From JBIICS01 sp044238735 (GTDB taxonomy: Bacteria; Bacteroidota; Bacteroidia; UBA4408), in contig JBIICS010000110.1 in the NCBI GenBank assembly GCA_044238735.1, positions 1-9,643 of the forward strand: a stretch of DNA of 9,643 bases, in the 5' to 3' direction. Positions 1 to 6,870 of the stretch are shown piece after piece (position 1 is the stretch's first letter; every line of letters begins with the position of its first letter). The notes beneath the pieces are model-generated. The model was not told the DNA's origin and ran no database searches. It saw nothing but the letters and a program-made list of their open reading frames with translations. The translations under genes and the position numbers were made by a program.

Positions 1-33
1 TTTTCGAAATTTTGTTCTTTTTGGTTGTAACAT
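1..33 (-). CDS. rplP: 50S ribosomal protein L16 (uL16), N-terminal fragment
   Basis: Only the first 11 codons are in the window and the gene continues past the left edge. Read on the minus strand they give MLQPKRTKFRK, the characteristic beginning of bacterial L16. This protein binds 23S rRNA near the A-site and helps position aminoacyl-tRNA. It lies 30 bases beyond the rpsC stop, which is exactly where the S10 operon order (rpsC then rplP) predicts it. The ATG at 31-33 has an A/T-rich leader and no Shine-Dalgarno sequence. The identification rests on the distinctive N-terminus plus gene order; nothing can be said about the rest of the protein. Confidence 0.93.
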   Translation of the reverse strand, partial: MLQPKRTKFRK

Positions 34-63
34 TGCTTAAAATTTTACTCTGTTAATACTTAA

Positions 64-807
64 TTAAGCCTTCTTCTTTTTAGCACCACCTCTAAATTTA
101 GGAGCAGGTTTACCACCTTGCTGTGCTTGTTTTCCGGCACCACCCACTGCGCTCATTCCGATATTAGGAGATAAATCGCGTTTCCCATAAACCTCACCCT
201 TACAAATCCAGGTTTTAATACCAATACGACCAAAAGTAGTGTGGGCTTCAGAAAGGCAATAATCGATATCAGCGCGTAATGTATGTAAAGGAGTTCTACC
301 TTCTTTGTATTGTTCAGAACGAGCCATTTCAGCTCCACCTAAACGACCAGAGATTGTAACCTTAATACCTTCGCCACCCATTCTCATTGCACTAGCCATT
401 GCCATTTTAATAGCACGACGGTAAGAGATACGGCCTTCGATTTGACGAGCGATACTATCTGCTACTAATTGAGCATCTAATTCCGGACGTTTAATCTCGA
501 AAATATTAATTTGAACTTCTTTCTTAGTTAATTTTTTTAACTCTTCTTTTAATTTATCAACTTCTTTACCACCTTTTCCGATAATAATACCCGGACGTGC
601 AGTATTGATAGTAACCGTAATCAGCTTTAAAGTTCTTTCGATGATTATTTTCGAAACACTTCCTTTAGCCAAACGGGCGTTAAGGTAGGCTCTGATCTTA
701 TGATCTTCAGCGATTTTATCGCCATAATTTTTGCCACCAAACCAGTTAGAATCCCATCCTTTGATGATTCCTAAACGTAATCCTACAGGATTTGCTTTTT
801 GTCCCAT
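64..807 (-). CDS. rpsC: 30S ribosomal protein S3 (uS3)
   Basis: S3 sits in the head of the small subunit at the mRNA entry channel, where with S4 and S5 it contributes to mRNA unwinding. The 247-residue product starts MGQKANPVGLRLG, the standard S3 N-terminus. A KH RNA-binding domain follows, with its GKGG loop at residues 77-80 inside the RPGIIIGKGG motif. The conserved C-terminal S3 domain includes GRLGGAEMAR and GRIGIKTWI, and the protein ends in a Gly/Lys-rich basic tail. Length is normal for Bacteroidota. The ATG follows the rplV stop after a 12-base gap, giving tight operon spacing between rplV and rplP. The stop is TAA. No irregularities are seen. Confidence 0.98.
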   Translation of the reverse strand: MGQKANPVGLRLGIIKGWDSNWFGGKNYGDKIAEDHKIRAYLNARLAKGSVSKIIIERTLKLITVTINTARPGIIIGKGGKEVDKLKEELKKLTKKEVQINIFEIKRPELDAQLVADSIARQIEGRISYRRAIKMAMASAMRMGGEGIKVTISGRLGGAEMARSEQYKEGRTPLHTLRADIDYCLSEAHTTFGRIGIKTWICKGEVYGKRDLSPNIGMSAVGGAGKQAQQGGKPAPKFRGGAKKKKA

Positions 808-819
808 TTAATTTTCTGA

Positions 820-1218
820 TTAATTGTTTTTACTATCTAATACTAATGTAACGTGGTTACTTCTTTTTCTAACTCTATAACCGCGACCTTGAGGTGCTGG
901 TCTAAGTCTTTTTAACATACGTCCGCTGTCAACGAAAACTTCTTTAACAATCAGATTACTGTCTTCTAAACGAGCGCCTTCGTTTTTCTGCTGCCAGTTG
1001 GAGATTGCTGATAACAATAGTTTTTCTAGGCGTCCTGCAGCTTCTTTAGGGGTATATTTTAATATACCTAAAGCTTTTTCAACTTGCTGACCACGAATTA
1101 AATCTGCAACTAATCTCATCTTACGAGGAGATGTAGGTACGTTATTTAATTTGGCAAAATATTTAGTTTTATTTTCCGTTTTACGTGTATCAGCTGTATT
1201 ACGTTTTCTTACTCCCAT
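820..1218 (-). CDS. rplV: 50S ribosomal protein L22 (uL22)
   Basis: L22 binds 23S rRNA, and its long beta-hairpin lines the peptide exit tunnel near the constriction; in other bacteria, changes in that hairpin affect macrolide binding. The 132-residue product has the core signature NVPTSPRKMRLVADLIRG near residues 26-43. The hairpin region, roughly residues 95-120, carries the SGRMLKRLRPAPQGRGYRVRKR-type stretch with no deletion evident. A basic N-terminal extension of about 20 residues before the core is typical of Bacteroidota L22 and absent from E. coli. It lies 27 bases after rpsS and 12 before rpsC. The A-rich leader of the ATG has no Shine-Dalgarno motif. Confidence 0.98.
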   Translation of the reverse strand: MGVRKRNTADTRKTENKTKYFAKLNNVPTSPRKMRLVADLIRGQQVEKALGILKYTPKEAAGRLEKLLLSAISNWQQKNEGARLEDSNLIVKEVFVDSGRMLKRLRPAPQGRGYRVRKRSNHVTLVLDSKNN

Positions 1219-1245
1219 CTTTATAATTCTTTACAATATTAGCTA

Positions 1246-1512
1246 TTATTTACGATTACCTGAGTGACCGCGATAAGTACGAGTCGGAGCAAATTCACCT
1301 AATTTATGACCAACCATATTTTCAGTACAATATACTGGAATAAATTTGTTTCCATTGTGTACTGCGAACGTTTGGCCTACAAAATCAGGAGAAATTGTAG
1401 AACGGCGTGACCAAGTTTTAATAACTGCTTTTTTAGCAGAGCTAGCATTGGTCAATACTTTCTTTTCTAGTTTTAGGTCGATAAAAGGACCTTTTTTTAA
1501 GGAACGTGCCAT
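1246..1512 (-). CDS. rpsS: 30S ribosomal protein S19 (uS19)
   Basis: S19 is a small-subunit head protein that pairs with S13 and contacts the A-site tRNA and the B1a bridge region. The 88 residues begin MARSLKKGPFID, the family hallmark. They contain the RRSTISPDFVGQTFAVHNGNK region and end with KLGEFAPTRTYRGHSG, which is the conserved C-terminal signature. Length is normal. The gene lies between rplB (17-base gap upstream) and rplV (27-base gap downstream), the universal S10-operon order. A plus-strand open frame at 1346-1552 is only the antisense shadow of this gene. Confidence 0.98.
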   Translation of the reverse strand: MARSLKKGPFIDLKLEKKVLTNASSAKKAVIKTWSRRSTISPDFVGQTFAVHNGNKFIPVYCTENMVGHKLGEFAPTRTYRGHSGNRK

Positions 1513-1529
1513 TTTCTATTTACTCTTAA

Positions 1530-2354
1530 TTATTTCTTTCTGCGTTCAATGATATATTTATTTGAAGACTTCTTAGGGTAACGAGTCTTATAACCTTTTG
1601 CAGGCATTCCGTTACGAGAACGAGGATGACCTCCAGAAGCTCTACCTTCACCACCACCCATTGGATGATCAACCGGATTCATCGCAACTGGTCTAGTTCT
1701 TGGACGACGACCTAACCAACGGCTACGACCAGCTTTACCGGAGCGAACCAAGTTATGATCGCTATTCGATACAGCACCAATTGTAGCTTTGCAGGTAATC
1801 AAAACCATACGAGTTTCACCAGAAGGCAATTTAACGATTGCATATTTACCATCACGAGCCGCCAACTGAGCATAAGAACCAGCAGAGCGAGCCATTGAAG
1901 CTCCTTGGCCAGGACGTAATTCAATATTGTGGATGATTGTACCCAATGGTATTTCGCTAAGATATAGCGTATTACCTATTTCTGGAGAAACTTCTTTACC
2001 ACTAATAACGGTTTGACCAACTGTTAAACCGGCAGGAGCAATAATATAGCTTTTCTCTCCATCTTTATACTGAATTAAAGCAATACGAGCAGATCTGTTT
2101 GGATCATATTCAATTGTTTTAACTTCAGCTGGAATACCTTCCTTATTTCTTTTGAAATCGACAATACGATATTTTTGTTTATGACCACCACCAATGTAGC
2201 GCATAGTCATTTTACCAGAATTATTTCTACCACCCGAATTTTTTTTCGGAGCAAGTAAGCTTTTTTCAGGAGTATTTGTTGTTACCTCGCTATAGTCATG
2301 AGCAACTTTAAATCGTTGCCCAGGAGTTAGAGGTCTAAGTTTTCTTAATCCCAT
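1530..2354 (-). CDS. rplB: 50S ribosomal protein L2 (uL2)
   Basis: L2 is a primary 23S rRNA binder needed for subunit association (bridge B7b) and for peptidyl-transferase function. The 274-residue product has the N-terminal OB-like half with SGGRNNSGKMTMRYIGGGHKQ. The C-terminal SH3-like half contains the conserved loop NPVDHPMGGGEGRASGG. The first His of that loop, the one tied to peptidyl-transferase activity in E. coli, is kept. The following position is Met, where E. coli has His; this is the form I recall for Bacteroidota, not a defect. The protein ends in a basic IIERRKK tail. It starts 10 bases after the rplW stop with leader AATTAAGAA. Confidence 0.98.
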   Translation of the reverse strand: MGLRKLRPLTPGQRFKVAHDYSEVTTNTPEKSLLAPKKNSGGRNNSGKMTMRYIGGGHKQKYRIVDFKRNKEGIPAEVKTIEYDPNRSARIALIQYKDGEKSYIIAPAGLTVGQTVISGKEVSPEIGNTLYLSEIPLGTIIHNIELRPGQGASMARSAGSYAQLAARDGKYAIVKLPSGETRMVLITCKATIGAVSNSDHNLVRSGKAGRSRWLGRRPRTRPVAMNPVDHPMGGGEGRASGGHPRSRNGMPAKGYKTRYPKKSSNKYIIERRKK

Positions 2355-2364
2355 TTCTTAATTT

Positions 2365-2655
2365 TTAAATGTTGCTATAAAAATCAATTGTTTCACCATC
2401 TGCCAAAGTAATAATCGCTTTCTTTTGACGATTTACTACACCAGATATAAATCCAGCTTTAGTATAGCGAGTTTTGGTTTTTCCGATGTAACGTTGAGTA
2501 TTTACATCTTTAACCTTTACGCCATAAGCCTTTTCTACAGCAGATTTTATTTGAACTTTATTGGCATCCATGTTTACGATGAAACCGTAGCGATTTAATT
2601 TTTCGCCCAGAGCCGTATATTTTTATGTAATGATCGGTTTTACTATTACGTCCAT
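2365..2655 (-). CDS. rplW: 50S ribosomal protein L23 (uL23), full-length frame interrupted by an in-frame TAA at codon 11
   Basis: L23 sits at the tunnel exit and is the docking site for trigger factor and SRP. The natural start is the ATG at 2653-2655, one base after the rplD stop. From there the frame reads MDVIVKPIIT, then TAA at 2623-2625, then KYTALGEKLNRYGFIVN, then the rest of L23 from Met29 (2569-2571) to the C-terminus DTFDFYSNI-like ending ETIDFYSNI. Counting the stop position, the length is 96 residues, the normal Bacteroidota size. Residues on both sides match the family, so this is one substitution (GAA to TAA) rather than a frameshift or wrong start. An ATG-to-stop call gives only 68 residues from 2571, lacking the first 28. 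All but one of the neighbouring complete ribosomal and fusA genes end in TAA, so an altered code is unlikely. Whether full-length L23 is made cannot be decided from this sequence. Confidence 0.9.
2623..2625 (-). other. In-frame TAA stop codon inside rplW (codon 11)
   Basis: On the minus strand the codon between ACA (Thr10) and AAA (Lys12) is TAA. The family motif here is P-I/V-I/V-T/S-E-K, so Glu (GAA or GAG) is expected, and GAA to TAA needs a single base change (G to T on the coding strand, C to A on the plus strand). The position aligns with Glu18 of E. coli L23, the residue shown to be needed for trigger factor binding. The sequence reading is certain; the biological meaning is open. Confidence 0.9.
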
Positions 2656-2656
2656 C

Positions 2657-3283
2657 TTAATTCTCGCTTAATTTATTAACCAATTCTACTGCGCTTTCAG
2701 ATAATACAATGCTTCCTGCGTTTAAGATCTCGTAAGTACTTAAATCAGCAGCTTTGCTTACTTTAGCATTAACCAAGTTACGACCAGAAAGAACGATATT
2801 TTTATCGTAATCAGCTGTAACTAATAAAGCTTTACCGTTTAAATTTAAAGCCTTTAAAACGCTGGATAAGCTTGAAGTTTTTGGAGCATCAAATTTAAGA
2901 TCTTCCAAAACAACAATTTTATTATCTTTTGCTTTGTACGTTAGAGCTGAAACACGCGCTAAACGTTTTAACTTTTTATTTAATTTAAAGCTATAATCTC
3001 TGGGTTTTGGACCAAACACTCTACCACCACCTACAAAAACAGGAGATTTTAAAGAACCTGCACGAGCACCACCTGTACCTTTTTGTTTTTTAATCTTCTT
3101 TGTACTACCGCTGATTTCGTTACGCTCTTTACTTTTTGAAGTACCTTGACGTTGATTCGCCAGATATTGTTTTACATCCAAATAAATTGCATGATCGTTA
3201 GGTTCAACACCAAAAACAGAATCATTTAACTTAACTTTCTTAGAAGTTGCAACTCCCTGACTGTTATATACTGCTAATTCCAT
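2657..3283 (-). CDS. rplD: 50S ribosomal protein L4 (uL4)
   Basis: L4 binds 23S rRNA, and its extended loop reaches the exit-tunnel constriction opposite L22. The 208-residue product carries the loop signature KKQKGTGGARAGSLKSPVFVGGG (about residues 67-89) and then FGPKPRDYSFKLNKK, as in other bacterial L4 proteins. In E. coli, L4 also represses its own S10 operon through a leader structure; no S10 leader is seen here, because rpsJ follows fusA after only 18 bases. The start ATG overlaps the rplC stop as TAATG, and the stop TAA is followed by one base and then the rplW ATG. This suggests translational coupling through rplC, rplD and rplW. Confidence 0.98.
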   Translation of the reverse strand: MELAVYNSQGVATSKKVKLNDSVFGVEPNDHAIYLDVKQYLANQRQGTSKSKERNEISGSTKKIKKQKGTGGARAGSLKSPVFVGGGRVFGPKPRDYSFKLNKKLKRLARVSALTYKAKDNKIVVLEDLKFDAPKTSSLSSVLKALNLNGKALLVTADYDKNIVLSGRNLVNAKVSKAADLSTYEILNAGSIVLSESAVELVNKLSEN

Positions 3284-3900
3284 TACTTCTCAATTTTTAA
3301 GAATGAACCATTTGCCCCCGGAACAGATCCTTTAACTACTAAAAGATTTTTCTCTGCGAAGACTTTAACTACCTGCAAATTGGTTGCTTTAACACGAGCA
3401 CCTCCCATACGTCCCGCCATACGCATTCCTTTAAATACGCGAGCAGCGTTTGAAGAGTTTCCTAATGAACCCGGAGCTCTCTGACGATCGTGCTGACCGT
3501 GAGTACTTTCACCAACCCCGCTAAAACCATGGCGTTTAACAACACCTTGGAAACCACGGCCTTTTGAAGTACCTACGATATCCACAAAATCTCCTTCAGC
3601 GAAAAGTTCAACTGTTAAAACTTCACCTAATTTAATTTCGTTTTCGAAATTTTTGAACTCTCCCAATTTACGTTTTGGAGTGGTTCCAGATTTAGCAAAA
3701 TGGCCTTTCATAGCACCAGAGGTATGCTTCTCCTTGCGCTCGCCATATGCCAGCTGAACGGCTTCGTACCCGTCCTTATCCTTGGTTTTTACTTGCGTTA
3801 CTACGCAAGGACCTGCTTCAATAACTGTGCATGGTACGAATTTACCATTGGCATCGTATACGCTGGTCATTCCGACTTTTTTACCAATTATACCTGACAT
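3283..3900 (-). CDS. rplC: 50S ribosomal protein L3 (uL3)
   Basis: L3 is an early-assembly 23S rRNA binder whose central extension approaches the peptidyl-transferase centre. The 205-residue product starts MSGIIGKKVGMTSVYD, the standard L3 opening. It has GTSKGRGFQGVVKRHGF near residues 110-126, followed by the extension with STHGQHDRQRAPGSLGNSS and the conserved VFKGMRMAGRMGG segment. The C-terminus GSVPGANGSFLKI is typical. E. coli L3 has a methylated Gln in the PGSIGQ motif; here that position is Asn (PGSLGN), so that modification is not expected. The gene begins 35 bases after the rpsJ stop, the longest gap in the operon, and its last base is shared with the rplD ATG. Confidence 0.98.
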   Translation of the reverse strand: MSGIIGKKVGMTSVYDANGKFVPCTVIEAGPCVVTQVKTKDKDGYEAVQLAYGERKEKHTSGAMKGHFAKSGTTPKRKLGEFKNFENEIKLGEVLTVELFAEGDFVDIVGTSKGRGFQGVVKRHGFSGVGESTHGQHDRQRAPGSLGNSSNAARVFKGMRMAGRMGGARVKATNLQVVKVFAEKNLLVVKGSVPGANGSFLKIEK

Positions 3901-3935
3901 TGTTTATTTATTTAATTTACTACTTAATTTAAAAA

Positions 3936-4241
3936 CTATACTTTAATATCCACTTCTACTCCACTTGGCAATTCAAGTTTCATTAAAGCATCAACTGTTT
4001 TAGAGTTAGAGTTATAAATATCCAATAAACGCTTGTAAGCGCAAAGTTGAAATTGTTCTCTAGCTTTTTTGTTAACGTGTGGGGATCTTAATACAGTAAA
4101 GATTTTCTTATTAGTAGGAAGTGGAATTGGACCACTAACTACAGCACCCGTTAATTTAACGGTTTTCACGATTTTTTCAGCTGATTTATCAACTAAATTG
4201 TGATCGTATGATTTTAATTTGATTCTGATTTTTTGGCTCAT
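3936..4241 (-). CDS. rpsJ: 30S ribosomal protein S10 (uS10)
   Basis: S10 is a small-subunit head protein; in E. coli it also acts in transcription antitermination as NusE with NusB and NusG. The 101-residue product begins with QKIRIKLKSYDHNLVDKSA and contains GPIPLPTNKKIFTVLRSPHVNKKAREQF, the strongly conserved S10 signature, with normal length for the family. It follows fusA by 18 bases. There is thus no room for the tuf gene found here in the E. coli str operon, nor for a long S10 leader. This is the only complete gene of the operon in the window ending in TAG rather than TAA. Confidence 0.98.
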   Translation of the reverse strand: MSQKIRIKLKSYDHNLVDKSAEKIVKTVKLTGAVVSGPIPLPTNKKIFTVLRSPHVNKKAREQFQLCAYKRLLDIYNSNSKTVDALMKLELPSGVEVDIKV

Positions 4242-4259
4242 CGCTCTTTATATCAACTA

Positions 4260-6368
4260 TTAAACTTTTTCTGCTTTTCCTTTTGCTTTTGCTATTACCT
4301 CAGTTGCAATATTTGCAGGAGCTTCATTATAATGTGAAAACTCCATTGTTGAAGTTGCACGTCCTGAAGTTAAAGTACGTAACTGAGTTACATAACCAAA
4401 CATTTCAGAAAGTGGAACTTTAGCTTTTACAACTTGTGCATTACCTTTACTATCCATACCTTCTATTTGGCCACGACGACGATTTAAGTCACCAACCACA
4501 TCACCCATGTTATGCTCCGGAGTAAGAACTTCTAGCTTCATGATTGGTTCAAGAAGAACAGGTCCGCATTTACCTAAGGCTTCACGGTAAGCAGTTTTGG
4601 CGCAAATTTCGAATGAAAGTGAATCCGAATCCACATTATGGTAAGAACCATCTATTAATCTTACTTTTAATTTATCCAATGGATAACCTGCTAATACACC
4701 ATTTGTCATAGAAGCTTTAAACCCTTTTTCTACAGACGGGATAAACTCGCGTGGGATATTACCACCGGTAATTTCGTTTACAAACTGTAATTCACCTTGG
4801 AAATCTGGATCAGTTGGACCAATGACAACAACGATATCAGCAAATTTACCACGACCACCGGTTTGTTTTTTGTATACTTCGCGGTGTTCGATAGTTTTGG
4901 AGATGGCTTCTTTGTATGCAACTTGAGGAGCACCTTGGTTAACTTCAACCTTAAACTCACGTCTTAAACGATCGATAATAATTTCTAAGTGTAACTCACC
5001 CATACCGGAGATGATGGTTTGTCCACTATCTTCATCCGTTTTTACACGGAATGTAGGATCCTCTTCAGCTAATTTATTTAAAGCAACGCCTAATTTATCT
5101 AAATCGGCCTGAGTTTTAGGCTCGATAGCCAAACCGATAACCGGTTCAGGGAAATTCATCGCTTCTAAAACGATTGGCGCATTTTCAGAACACAACGTAT
5201 CACCTGTACGAATATCTTTAAAACCTACAGCAGCTCCAATATCCCCTGCTTCAATAAACTCAATAGCATTTTGTTTATTAGCGTGCATTTGAAAGATACG
5301 AGATATACGCTCTTTATTGCCACTACGGGTATTTAATACATAAGAACCAGCATCAAGTCTACCTGAATATGCGCGGAAAAAGCACAAACGACCAACAAAA
5401 GGGTCGGTTGCAATTTTAAACGCTAAAGCAGCAAATGGTTCTTTAACATCTGGTTTACGCGTAACTTCTTCTTCAGTATCTGGATTTGTACCTCTAATTA
5501 CATCTTTATCCAATGGACAAGGCATTAATTCCATTACTAAATCCAACATAGTTTGAACTCCTTTATTTTTAAAAGAAGATCCACAAACCATTGGAACAAT
5601 TTTATTAGCTACACAAGCTTTACGCAATGCATCTAAAACTTCTCTTTCTGTAATTGTTTCTGGAGCTTCAAAGAATTTCTCCATAATTTTATCATCAAAT
5701 TCAGAAACAGCTTCTAACATTTTCTCTCTCCACTCAGTAGCTTCTTCCAACAAATCATCAGGAATTGGAACTACTTCATAAGTCATCCCTTTATCATGCT
5801 CATTCCATACCATTCCGCGGAAGTTAATCAAATCAACCACCCCTTTAAAAGTATCTTCAGCACCAATTGGTATTTGAAGAGGAACCGCATTACCACCTAA
5901 AACTTCACGAACTTGCTTAACAACATTTAGAAAATCTGCACCCTGACGATCCATTTTATTTACGAAACCTATACGGGTTACGTTGTAATTATCTGCCAAA
6001 CGCCAGTTAGTTTCGGATTGAGGCTCAACACCATCAACTGCTGAAAATAAAAAAACCAATCCATCCAAAACACGTAATGAGCGATTAACTTCTACAGTAA
6101 AATCAACGTGACCAGGAGTATCGATAATGTTTACTTTATACTTATTTCCACGGTAATTCCAGAAACATGTTGTAGCAGCAGAGGTAATGGTAATACCACG
6201 CTCCTGTTCCTGAACCATCCAATCCATAGTAGCGGCACCATCGTGTACTTCACCAATTTTGTGATTAACACCAGTGTAGTATAGAATACGCTCTGTGGTG
6301 GTTGTTTTTCCGGCATCGATGTGAGCAGCGATACCAATGTTTCTAGTGTATTTTAAATCCCAACTCAT
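4260..6368 (-). CDS. fusA: Elongation factor G (EF-G), ribosomal translocase
   Basis: EF-G is the GTPase that moves tRNAs and mRNA through the ribosome after peptide bond formation and, with RRF, helps recycle ribosomes. The 702-residue length is normal. The G domain shows G1 AHIDAGKT (residues 15-22), the switch I motif RGITI (57-61), G3 DTPGH (83-87) and G4 NKMD (137-140); a later CGSSFKNKGVQ segment fits G5. Domain II carries the GDTLCSENAP-type region. Domain IV has the GGRGKFA and GGNIPREFIPSVEKGF segments, and domain V ends with the EPIMKLEVLTPE and RRRGQIEGM signatures. It starts 9 bases after the rpsG stop. The order rpsL-rpsG-fusA is the classic str operon. Confidence 0.99.
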   Translation of the reverse strand: MSWDLKYTRNIGIAAHIDAGKTTTTERILYYTGVNHKIGEVHDGAATMDWMVQEQERGITITSAATTCFWNYRGNKYKVNIIDTPGHVDFTVEVNRSLRVLDGLVFLFSAVDGVEPQSETNWRLADNYNVTRIGFVNKMDRQGADFLNVVKQVREVLGGNAVPLQIPIGAEDTFKGVVDLINFRGMVWNEHDKGMTYEVVPIPDDLLEEATEWREKMLEAVSEFDDKIMEKFFEAPETITEREVLDALRKACVANKIVPMVCGSSFKNKGVQTMLDLVMELMPCPLDKDVIRGTNPDTEEEVTRKPDVKEPFAALAFKIATDPFVGRLCFFRAYSGRLDAGSYVLNTRSGNKERISRIFQMHANKQNAIEFIEAGDIGAAVGFKDIRTGDTLCSENAPIVLEAMNFPEPVIGLAIEPKTQADLDKLGVALNKLAEEDPTFRVKTDEDSGQTIISGMGELHLEIIIDRLRREFKVEVNQGAPQVAYKEAISKTIEHREVYKKQTGGRGKFADIVVVIGPTDPDFQGELQFVNEITGGNIPREFIPSVEKGFKASMTNGVLAGYPLDKLKVRLIDGSYHNVDSDSLSFEICAKTAYREALGKCGPVLLEPIMKLEVLTPEHNMGDVVGDLNRRRGQIEGMDSKGNAQVVKAKVPLSEMFGYVTQLRTLTSGRATSTMEFSHYNEAPANIATEVIAKAKGKAEKV

Positions 6369-6377
6369 GAGTTCTTA

Positions 6378-6845
6378 TTAAAATTTAAAGTGAGCAAATG
6401 CTTTATTAGCTTCAGCCATTCTGTGCGTATCTTCTTTCTTTTTATAAGCAGCACCTTCTTCTTTTGCAGCGGAAATAATTTCATCTGCTAATTTTTCAAC
6501 CATAGATTTACCGTTACGCTTGCGAGCATAAAGGATTAACCATTTCATACCAACTGACATTTTACGACTAGGACGAACTTCGGTAGGAATTTGGAAAGTT
6601 GCACCACCTACACGACGGCTTTTTACCTCAACAGATGGAGAAACATTACTAAGTGCTTTTTTCCAAGTCTCTAAACCATCTTCTTTTGTTTTTTCAGCTA
6701 CGCGATCGATAGCAGCATAAAACACTTCAAATGCAGTTGTTTTCTTACCTTGATACATTAAGTTATTGACAAATCGTGTAACTGTTGTATCTCCGAATTT
6801 TGGATCTGGTAAAACTAATCTGATCTTTGCTCTGGATTTTCTCAT
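6378..6845 (-). CDS. rpsG: 30S ribosomal protein S7 (uS7)
   Basis: S7 nucleates assembly of the 30S head and lies at the E-site, contacting mRNA and tRNA. The 155-residue product begins MRKSRAKIRLVLPDPKFGD and contains VTRFVNNLMYQGKKTTA and VEVKSRRVGGATFQIP, which are diagnostic for S7. Its C-terminal region NGKSMVEKLADEIISAA and HRMAEANKAFAHFKF is also conserved. It is 25 bases from rpsL and 9 from fusA. Unlike the other genes in the operon, its start is preceded by AGGA at 6850-6853, about 4 bases before the ATG. In E. coli, S7 represses the str operon by binding upstream of its own coding region; whether that happens here cannot be judged. Confidence 0.98.
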   Translation of the reverse strand: MRKSRAKIRLVLPDPKFGDTTVTRFVNNLMYQGKKTTAFEVFYAAIDRVAEKTKEDGLETWKKALSNVSPSVEVKSRRVGGATFQIPTEVRPSRKMSVGMKWLILYARKRNGKSMVEKLADEIISAAKEEGAAYKKKEDTHRMAEANKAFAHFKF

Positions 6846-6870
6846 TTTTTCCTAAATATCTATCTATTTA

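Noticed and set aside
153..338. Minus-strand frame inside rpsC
   Set aside because: It is an out-of-frame reading inside the S3 gene.
1346..1552. Plus-strand open frame opposite rpsS
   Set aside because: It is antisense to a certain ribosomal protein gene, shows no family resemblance and has no promoter-like sequence.
1690..1720. Met in place of the second His in the L2 DHPHGGG loop as a defect
   Set aside because: DHPMGGGEGR is the form I recall for Bacteroidota L2, and the functionally implicated first His is present.
2165..2176. Plus-strand TATTTTTG match to the -7 consensus within rplB
   Set aside because: It is antisense inside a coding region with no gene downstream on that strand; a chance match.
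2365..2571. rplW as a naturally short 68-residue L23 starting at 2571
   Set aside because: Upstream codons in the same frame, back to an ATG one base after the rplD stop, encode the family's N-terminus apart from the single TAA, so the true gene frame is longer.
2623..2625. Alternative genetic code in which TAA is read as an amino acid
   Set aside because: TAA ends rpsC, rplV, rpsS, rplB, rplW, rplD, rplC, fusA, rpsG, rpsL and the secreted-protein gene at family-typical lengths, and no other conserved gene in the window has an internal TAA.
3700..3897. Plus-strand open frame opposite rplC
   Set aside because: It is a shadow of the L3 coding sequence with no recognisable protein features beyond chance hydrophobic residues.
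4778..4960. Minus-strand frame within fusA, along with a similar one at 6131-6337
   Set aside because: These are out-of-frame readings inside the intact EF-G gene.
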